Source: Congeria kusceri (lineage: Eukaryota > Mollusca > Bivalvia > Myida > Dreissenidae). From it: 64,000 nt of DNA. The notes under the pieces are model-generated. The model worked only from the letters and a program-made list of their open reading frames with translations. It did not search any database and was not told where the DNA came from. The DNA lies in the NCBI GenBank assembly GCA_027627225.1, contig CM051032.1, positions 64,206,637 to 64,270,636 on the forward strand, given 5' to 3'. How positions within the stretch are numbered: position 1 is the stretch's first letter; the number at the start of each line of letters is the position of its first letter. Shown here one piece after another: positions 56,401 through 64,000 of the stretch. A program made the position numbers and the translations under genes.

Positions 56401-56567
56401 AACATGGGCAAACATGTTCAACCCACCTTGTTAACTGGAAACGGGCTCCGTCTCAGCGAGGTCCGACACCAGGCCTCCGGACACGGTTGTGTGGTTTCCG
56501 GCCCCTGATGCATGGCCTGCAGCGACTCCGTAACCTCCAGGCGTCGTTTTCTCCCACGTGGTGGCAT
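53443..56567 (-). mobile_element. Decayed tyrosine-recombinase retrotransposon (DIRS/Ngaro-like)
   Basis: Minus-strand order is gag, RT, RNase H, recombinase. The gag-like start is ATG 56567 (MPPRGRKRR). A zinc-knuckle-like region (CFAYNNKGLCSF.YCSFAH, then CLNCGSQHP) lies near 56130-56030. RT blocks read NLFQ/KSLPMGTSSACFIFEK (about 55350) and a LLDDF catalytic box. RNase H reads IKLRSDNKALVEIINNK and IDGIKNEIADAISR (54560-54380). The recombinase N-terminal part reads GLSEKTLKAYTSSFSMF (about 54270) and the catalytic end reads KSHSFRIGG (HxxR), then GRWKSDAYKSYIR with the tyrosine, before TAG near 53443. Frameshifts and stops occur between all blocks, and the first recombinase arginine box is not readable. 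Inactive remains. Confidence 0.85.
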
Positions 56568-57100
56568 GATAAGTCAATAAAAGCAAACATGTTAATGGAA
56601 TCTCACTTAAGAGATCGATATCACGTCATAAATAGCGAATAAATGACGTAGTATTTGTCATGTGTCTACTAATTTGGTAGATATACGTCACTACGCAAAT
56701 ACAGCTGACAGTGTTTTTAAATGTATTAGACAATAAAAATTAAAACAGAAAAACAATGATATTATTGTTATTATATGATGCAGTCCTATTATTGATTATA
56801 TTTAACCAAACTTAAGACATGATGTCGGGCAACATACAAATTGCACCACGTGGTCGTTATAATTCACCCTTTCTTAAGCCAGATCGTTGAATTTCAAATA
56901 TTTGAACAGCATAATTCAAAAGACACATTGCATACAAGTCTATATACTACGTAACCAAATAAAACTGCAAAAAATAACTTTCTCTTGCTCCTTTAAAGAT
57001 ACCAATTTTAAACGATAAATGCAACCACGTGGTTTAAAATCTTAGAATTGCGTACAACCTCGACTTACTCGGAATCGAAACCGGGTAGAGAAAGAACGAT
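56568..57100. other. Upstream flank of the YR element
   Basis: AT-rich non-coding sequence with no long terminal repeat that I can pair with the other side. Confidence 0.35.
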
Positions 57101-57114
57101 TCTCTGTGTGGTTC

Positions 57115-57255
57115 ATTTTTATCGAGTGCACCGGGATTCTCTCCCATATGGCCATCGCCCCCAGAAGACTTGTTAGTTGGGTTATGAGGGATAGTGCAAG
57201 ATACAGGAGACGCCCCGTTCCAGACGACCCTGGATCTTTTAGTGCCCGGTGTGAA
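57115..57255 (+). repeat. GC-rich dispersed repeat, copy 2
   Basis: Second copy of the repeat at 46999-47155, clearly alignable across CGAGTGCACCGGGATTCTCT, ATATGGCCATCGCCCCCAGA and CGCCCCGTTCCAGA. ORFs on both strands here are not conserved between copies. Confidence 0.7.
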
Positions 57256-57259
57256 TCTG

Positions 57260-59540
57260 ACCATTCCATGAGTTTAAATACTAGTGGACGCGTCCAATAG
57301 TAGACTGGGTAGAATGGATGCTGCCATGACATTGCAGACAAAGGGGGATTTGGCCTCCTTATGGAGATTTACAATGAAAACCCAGTTTTTGCGTTGAATA
57401 AGACAGTTTATTCTTCAGCGAAGAAACATTAAATATCAAGGTCCTTTGCATTACAAGTACAGTTGGTCAGCCATGCACACAAAATGAAATATTTACATTG
57501 CAAAGGCATTTTAATATGAAAGGGGTATGCATGCATAATCGTATGAACGCAATGCCTTATCACCAGCGTAGTAATATCTGTGTTTCCTATTTTTATGCAA
57601 ACTATATTTCGACAAGAATATTTACATAACCTAAGATGTCTTATAATTTTCAATGTTACTCATTTTTGCATTTATTGTTCACGTTTGATTAAATGTTTTT
57701 ATAATTAATATACATGAACATTTCGTTCCAGTTCTTTTTCTACAAAAATCAATTTGAATTTTTTTTTTCACTTTTGCTTGATAGTATTCTATCATGCAAG
57801 GTCTACAAGTGTTATTATTAAACAAAGCCATTTCGCTAGCAAGTAATATGTACATGTTATGGAATTTGAGGTAAACATTACTTTTCTTAGAAGCGACCAC
57901 AGGAAATCTCGATGACGTATAATCGTTTCAGGAACGTAGCTTTAAAATGGATATGATTTGACATTGATGTGTCTATTTGCTAGATGCATTTACATCGTCT
58001 AATTTATTGTGCATTTATATCAAAGTTAATAATGATGAATTGTTTAACATGTACAATAAAAAAAAAATGCATTTCGATATTTATATTAAAATGTTATCCT
58101 TTCTAATACAAATTATGCCCAGGCTAAGACAAGAGCTTAGATACGCCCCTGTGGATGCTATTGATCGATGACCTAGCTTACACGTCATCATTTGTTTAGT
58201 GATGTAATTTGTGGATTGTTTTGCATTTTTCTTGCCGAGTGAAAATTTGGATATATGGTGTGGATTTAAAGCATTTAAAGCATGTAAGTTTCCATCTGTT
58301 GTGTTAATAATAAAACGGGATTATCCAGGATCTGTTTAAATCGAAGCCTTAGAATTGTGTGATTTTAAAGTGTCAGAACTCAACATTGGTATAGAAGTAT
58401 TCATGATGTGGATTAACTGTCTTGCTAACAAAGCACCTCTTATTTTATATTAATCTTTCTAAAACATTAATAATGTTTGGTGCTTGTTGGCTATACCGGC
58501 CGAAATAGCAGTTCTTCTTGATGTCACAGGTATTTTTGCAATTGTTTAAGTTACTTTTTTAGTTTTGTAGCGATATGATTTATGCAGGGAAAATAAAACA
58601 TTTATGACTCATAATGTTTACATTAAATTTCATTTGTCGCAGAAAATTGAATGTAAAATAAGGACAAAATGACATGTTTGTAGGGAACTATTTTATTAAT
58701 CGTACTTTGCATTCTATTTTGTGTAGTTCGGTTACAAGGGGCGGTACTTCGCTGTTCCGATAAGAAAATTGCTGTGCGTGATATTCCTCTTATAATGTCA
58801 ATCAAAATGCATGTTAAACAAAAATAATATAAAGGAATGCTATAAAATCATCCCAAATATAATGTAAATATAAGGATTAAAATTAATTTTGATTGCGTTC
58901 ATGCGATTATAAACGCAATAGTCAAAATGGCAAATTATCCATGAAGCACCAGCGCGCATCATGGATTTGCCAGTTTAACCATTATAACAGTCACGCACAT
59001 TTCTGTTTACAATTGTCTTTTGTATATTTTCCGTTCGTATAAACCACCGCATACGAGCAAAAAACATCACTCTGGGCATTACCATGATCGAACGTAGATA
59101 CCATATAGAGAATACTAGTTTAGTGTTGAAAAATGATAAGCGGAGGATAGTCTTGACCTCGGGAATGAGCGGTTGTGCTTTTCTAACAGTGGTAATAAAA
59201 CGTGATTTTTAACAGGATTCAAAGTGCAAATAGTGAATATTAGTGGATAAGGATATTCAGAGGTAATTCAGACATTACATTCCTTACGTAGTTTTCTTCA
59301 ACCATAAAATGAACATAGTATAATGAAATAAAAAATAGCTAACTATTAATATAGGCAACGCCATTTTAGTTTCCTTTACACAGTACAGTACAATATAAAC
59401 AATAAAAACGGTTTGTGTACACATGATCATACTGTTACGTAAAAGTGCTCATGACCGAACTGTACATCTATACTAAAAAAAAACAAAGGCGAACAACTTT
59501 ATAGCATGAACTAGAAAAATATATTTCTATACATCATTAA
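57260..59540. other. No gene seen
   Basis: AT-rich intergenic DNA. Short ORFs without splice or family support. Confidence 0.4.
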
Positions 59541-59541
59541 A

Positions 59542-60573
59542 ATGGAACTTGAGGGAGACAAAGTGAAAGCTGGAGACAAAGTGAAGGCCGGAGACAAAAG
59601 GAGTAGAGACCTAGTCAGTAGCATAAGTGAAGCAGATAGTAGCTTTAATGAGGCATCAAAAATCAAACAAAAGAAAAAGAAATCGAAAAGCAACCAATGC
59701 GCTACAAATGTTGAAAGCGATTTAGACGACGTAAGCGAAGCTGAAAATGGCCAAAATGAAACAAATGAAACCATCAACAAGCAAAAGAAAAAAAAAGAAA
59801 TCAAAAGGACATCAGTGTACCACAAATCTGAATTGAAAGAGATAAACAGAAAATTAAACAACGTCTTAACAAAAGACAGCAGTGAACTCGGTGATTTAAT
59901 TAAAAGCATAGTGCTGCAACTGAAAAATGAAATGCTGGGGTCAGTGATCCTTAAAATTGAAAAGGTTGAAAGCGAACTTTTTTATCAAAACATGGAACAC
60001 ACGCGAATGACAAAACAAATAAACGACTTGAACATTAAATTGAATGAACAGAAAGACGAAAATGAATGCTTAAAGAAACAACTTAAAATTCAAGAATCCA
60101 AATGTGACATGAAAGTAAACGAATTAGAACAGTACAGCAGAAGAAGCAATATAATATAAAGATAGAAGGAATACATGATAGCGAGAGTGAAAACAGCAGC
60201 GAAAGTCATCGAAACTCTCAACAAACACATCCCTGAACTTCAGTTATCAGAAGATGATATCGACATCACACACAGAATCGGTGCATTTGACAAAAAGAAA
60301 CCCAGACCCATCATCTTGAAAATGATCTCTCGTATGAAAAGGAGTAAAATCATGCAGCGTGCAAAACAATTCCGAAAACAGACAACACCTATCTTCGTCA
60401 ACGACCACCTCACAAAATTGAATGCTCATGTCTGTGCATGCTTTCGAAAGAAGCAAACTGACATTGTTATCGCAGCCTGGTCCCGCGACCGAGTCATCTA
60501 CTACCGGGACGTTAATGAAATCGTTCATAAAGTGACGCAGGATCAGTACAAATACTGGATAGATCTACCATGA
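59542..60573 (+). mobile_element. Orphan LINE ORF1 (coiled coil plus L1-ORF1p-like domain), broken in the middle
   Basis: ATG 59542 starts a charged, lysine-rich N-terminus with a GDKVKAGDKVKAGDK short repeat, then a coiled coil (about residues 90-200) ending VNELEQYSRRSN, the hallmark entry to the L1-ORF1p RRM. The frame stops at 60157. A short stretch reads in another frame (IKIEGIHDSESENSSE), and the original frame resumes (VIETLNKHIPELQLSEDDID, then THRIGAF..KKPRPIILKM, then FVNDHLT, to TGA 60573). Two opposing indels explain this. No ORF2 follows, so the element is truncated or rearranged. Better preserved than the ORF1 at 3116. Confidence 0.8.
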
Positions 60574-60741
60574 CCGAATCGGTAACTATGCCCAAATCGA
60601 AGAACGCAGCGTAACCATATCAATTATGAACGGTATACAACTTAATATACGAACAGTGCACAACCCGCCGCAAAACGTAAACATCAATACAGCAGCACGA
60701 GATCCACGAAAATCTCATCGTTACCCAATGTAAACAATATA

Positions 60742-60960
60742 CACGACTAAGAGTGTATACTTGTTAAAAAACATTACAGTTTAAATAAGTTCACAATACT
60801 TTTTAACGTCAATAACATTATTTATATAATTAGTATATAATAAACATGTTCACGACAAGAGTGTATATTTGTCAAGAAATATCACTGTTTAAATTAAACC
60901 TTGATACATTTTGACGTTATACGTTGACAATATATTTGTCAACAACAAGAGGGAATAAGT
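60742..60960. repeat. 109-bp diverged tandem duplication
   Basis: CACGAC.AAGAGTGTATA.TTGT.AA and TTTTTAACGTCAATAAC-like blocks recur 109 bp apart (60742 and 60851). Confidence 0.6.
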
Positions 60961-60969
60961 GTTTAACAC

Positions 60970-61142
60970 AAGCAAAATACAAACACACATATGAGGGAGT
61001 GTACGCACATACACACTCAGTCCGAACACGTACACGCGCACTCGCACAAACACGCACTCACACACATGCACTCGCACGCACTCACACAAACACGCACGCA
61101 TACGTATATGCACACACGCACGCACACGTACACATCAACACA
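60970..61142. repeat. (CA/CG)n low-complexity tract
   Basis: CACGCACTCACACAAACACG-type sequence. ORFs on both strands of 78 codons are translations of the repeat. Confidence 0.85.
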
Positions 61143-61750
61143 GACTCATACATTTTGTAGAAATACATGACATATATATTATATTTAAAGCAATACACTA
61201 CATATATACTTCATATTAACAAAGCCTAACGCTTGCAGCGTATCTGTTAGTATTAACAACATGAATGTCAAATACGGTTACAAACAACAAACACTGACAA
61301 TTTGCAACAAGATACGGTATCATGTTTAACGTGTGTCTGTGGTTCTTATATATGTTTACTGTATTTTCTATAAATTTATACATATATTATGTATAAGAAA
61401 ATTGTTCTGATGTCAATCTATGCAGATTTGTCATATTTATAAAACATAGATACATTATTTTACACAATAAACATGAATCATTTAACAGTTCTATCATGGC
61501 ATATTCTCTGGTGAGATAATACAAGTATTTTGTGAAAACTTTTGTTCATGACTTAAACGTTCCAAGAAATGCAAATGATCTTCTGATAAAGAATGAAGGA
61601 AGGTAACTTTTTTGTAAAATATAAATCTACTTATAATTACTGTATTTAAAAAAAAGATTGAAAAAAAACAACAGTTTTCATTTCTTCTTAAGATGTCAAA
61701 ACACTAAACTAAACTACGTAAGTATTGTGCATATTGTAAAACTGTTTAAC
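61142..61750. other. No gene seen
   Basis: AT-rich intergenic sequence. Confidence 0.35.
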
Positions 61751-61756
61751 CTTATG

Positions 61757-61950
61757 TTGTTGTTTAATATAGACCATGTAGTACATCAACACGCACTATT
61801 ATCAATCCTTAGCCAGTATCCTCTTTTCGCGGGTTGACCTAATTTATTTTGTTGTTTAATATAGACCATGTACTGAATGTAGTAAATAATCATGCACTAT
61901 TATCAATCCTTAGCCAGTATCTTCTTTCCGCTGGTTGACCTAATTTTTTT
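61757..61950. repeat. About 95-bp tandem duplication
   Basis: GTTGTTTAATATAGACCATGTA followed by CACTATTATCAATCCTTAGC and GGTTGACCTAATTT occurs twice, offset about 95 bp, with a few differences. Confidence 0.8.
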
Positions 61951-62450
61951 TCGATTTCGTATTTAGATCAACCCCAAGGCCGGAATGTTCACTCCCTGTT
62001 TTAACTAAATTAGAACCTTCATATTTTGTTCGCAATAATTGTAAACTTCCGATGGTTAATCTATCCTTATTTCGTTTTCGTTTTTTTAGATAACCATAAT
62101 CGGGAGCGTTCATGACTATACCTTATCACTCATTTTAAAAATTAAATAAAAACATAGCATTGTTATCTTCGGATAATTATTATTCATTGTATTCGACAAT
62201 AAAGTCATATCAACCAGAAATATACATTTACGACGTATGCACGGATACTTGTGTAAACTTGTAAATATATTAGTGAATGACTAGATAGTTGCACACAGTT
62301 ACTTCTTTATAAGTATATATATATTTGACAGATTCTAATAAAGAACATGAATCTTTCATACATGTTAAAACAGAATATAATTATGTTGTTTTTTTTTGAC
62401 AGATTCTAACATAGAAGCTATAACTTTTACACGTTAAAACAAACTGTACT
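61950..62450. other. No gene seen
   Basis: AT-rich spacer before the satellite. A short direct repeat TTTGACAGATTCTAA appears at about 62325 and 62395. Confidence 0.35.
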
Positions 62451-64000
62451 GAAATCTTCTGATTAAAAACAACACATATTACGAAATTGCATTGTTTAAC
62501 ATGTTGATAATAAGGTACCTACACATTAATATGGCAACAAGAATGATATTATTACGAATTTGCATTGTTTCACATGTTGATGATCATGTAACTACATATT
62601 AATATGGCAACAATAATGATATTATTACGAAGTTGCATTGTTTAACATGTTGATTGTCATGTAACTACATATTAATATGGCAACAAGAATGATATTATTA
62701 CGAATTTGCATTTTTTAGCATGTTGATTGTCATGTAACTACATATTAATATGGCAACAAGAATGATATTATTACGAATTTGCATTTTTTAACATGTTGAT
62801 TATCATGTAACTACACATTAATATGGCAACAAGAATGATATTATTACGAATCTGCATTGTTTAACATGTTGATAGTAAGGTAACTACATATTAATATGGC
62901 AACAAGAATGATATTATTACGAATTTGCATTGTTTAACATGTTGATTGTCATGTAACTACATATTAATATGGCAACAAGAATGATATTATTACGAATTTG
63001 CATTATTTAACATGTTGATTGTCATGTAACTACATATTAATATGGCAACAAGAATGATATTATTACGAATTTGCATTTTTTAACATGTTGATTATCATGT
63101 AACTACACATTAATATGGCAACAAGAATGATATTATTACGAATTTGCATTATTTAACATGTTGATTGTCATGTAACTACATATTAATATGGCAACAAGAA
63201 TGATATTATTACGAATTTGCATTGTTTAACATGTTGATTATCATGTAACTACACATTAATATGGCAACAAGAATGATATTATTACGAATTTGCATTTTTT
63301 AACATGTTGATTATCATGTAACTACACATTAATATGGCAACAAGAATTATATTATTACGAATTTGCATTGTTTAGCATGTTGATTGTCATGTAACTACAT
63401 ATTAATATGGCAACAAGAATGATATTATTACGAATTTGCATTGTTTAACATGTTGATTATCATGTAACTACACATTAATATGGCAACAAGAATGATATTA
63501 TTACGAATCTGCATTGTTTAACATGTTGATTGTCATGTGACTGCATATTAATATGGCAACAAGAATGATATTATTACGAATTTGCATTGTTTAACATGTT
63601 GATAGTAAGGTAACTACATATTAATATGGCAACAAGAATGATATTTTTACGAATTTGCATTGTTTAACATGTTGATTGTCATGTAACTACATATTAATAT
63701 GGCAACAAGAATGATATTATTACGAATTTGCATTGTTTAACATGTTGATAGTAAGGTAACTACATATTAATATGGCAACAAGAATGATATTATTACGAAT
63801 TTGCATTGTTTAACATGTTGATTATCATGTAACTACACATTAATATGGCAACAAGAATGATATTATTACGAATTTGCATTGTTTAACATGTTGATAGTAA
63901 GGTAACTACATATTAATATGGCAACAAGAATGATATTATTACGAATTTGCATTGTTTAACATGTTGATTGTCATGTAACTACATATTAATATGGCAACAA
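62450..64000. repeat. 73-bp satellite array, at least 21 units, continues past the window
   Basis: The unit carries AACATGTTGATTGTCATGTA, ACTACATATTAATATGGCAA, CAAGAATGATATTATTACGA and ATTTGCATTGTTT. The period is 73 bp (62531 to 62604). Three variants of one segment (GATTGTCATG, GATTATCATG, GATAGTAAGG) are interspersed without a strict higher-order order. Each unit contains the perfect palindrome CATATTAATATG or its CACATTAATATG variant. Confidence 0.95.

Noticed and set aside
59511..59909. 132-codon minus-strand ORF, hydrophobic, Phe/Leu/Ser-rich
   Set aside because: It is antisense to the lysine-rich, coiled-coil ORF1; hydrophobicity is the mirror of lysine codons.
60889..61160. 78-codon ORFs on both strands with Cys/Val or His/Thr repeats
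   Set aside because: They are translations of a CA/CG low-complexity tract.

Overview
This is a eukaryotic, AT-rich, repeat-rich and gene-poor window. Introns have GT..AG ends, exons are short, there are many non-LTR retrotransposon remains, tRNA-headed SINE fragments, foldback elements and long minisatellites. The gene content (a PAN/apple-sushi-discoidin-like secreted family, an opsin-like GPCR) and the repeat style point to a mollusc, most likely a bivalve (a dreissenid such as zebra or quagga mussel would fit). The species is inference.

Layout. 1-10 kb: intergenic DNA with a decayed LINE (about 3116-6660), a TIR element holding four copies of a ~160 bp repeat (8495-9195), and two related foldback elements. 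10.96-16.2 kb (+): a five-exon gene assembled by splice phase, encoding a ~246 aa secreted, cysteine-rich, probably membrane-anchored protein. Its first intron holds a 2.3 kb array of a 53-bp unit. 16.8-28 kb (-): exon remains of a tandem family with architecture signal peptide, PAN/apple, CCP/sushi and FBXL4-type discoidin-like domain. One copy is nearly complete but damaged (20103-22674), one is partial (25961-27999) and one is a scrap (19119-19195). 33.3-37.5 kb (+): a decayed, once-spliced DDE transposase with a C-terminal SWIM-like motif, itself invaded by other elements. 38.4-46.3 kb (+): a three-exon opsin-like GPCR of ~357 aa in which the retinal-binding lysine of TM7 is replaced by glutamate. 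49.6-51.3 kb (-): a LINE tail. 52.8-56.6 kb (-): a decayed tyrosine-recombinase (DIRS/Ngaro-like) retrotransposon. 59.5-60.6 kb (+): an orphan LINE ORF1. 62.45-64 kb: a 73-bp satellite running off the window edge.

Two things stand out. First, the lysine-less opsin keeps the disulphide cysteines, the Glu181-equivalent and NPxxY, so it looks selected rather than decayed. Second, at three separate 5' splice sites in the two intact genes (gene 1 exon 1, opsin exon 1, opsin exon 2) a tandem duplication or minisatellite starts exactly at the exon/intron junction, so donor-like sequences are repeated in tandem into the intron. All exon models here are my own reading from splice signals, reading frame and phase. 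No transcript or database evidence was available.
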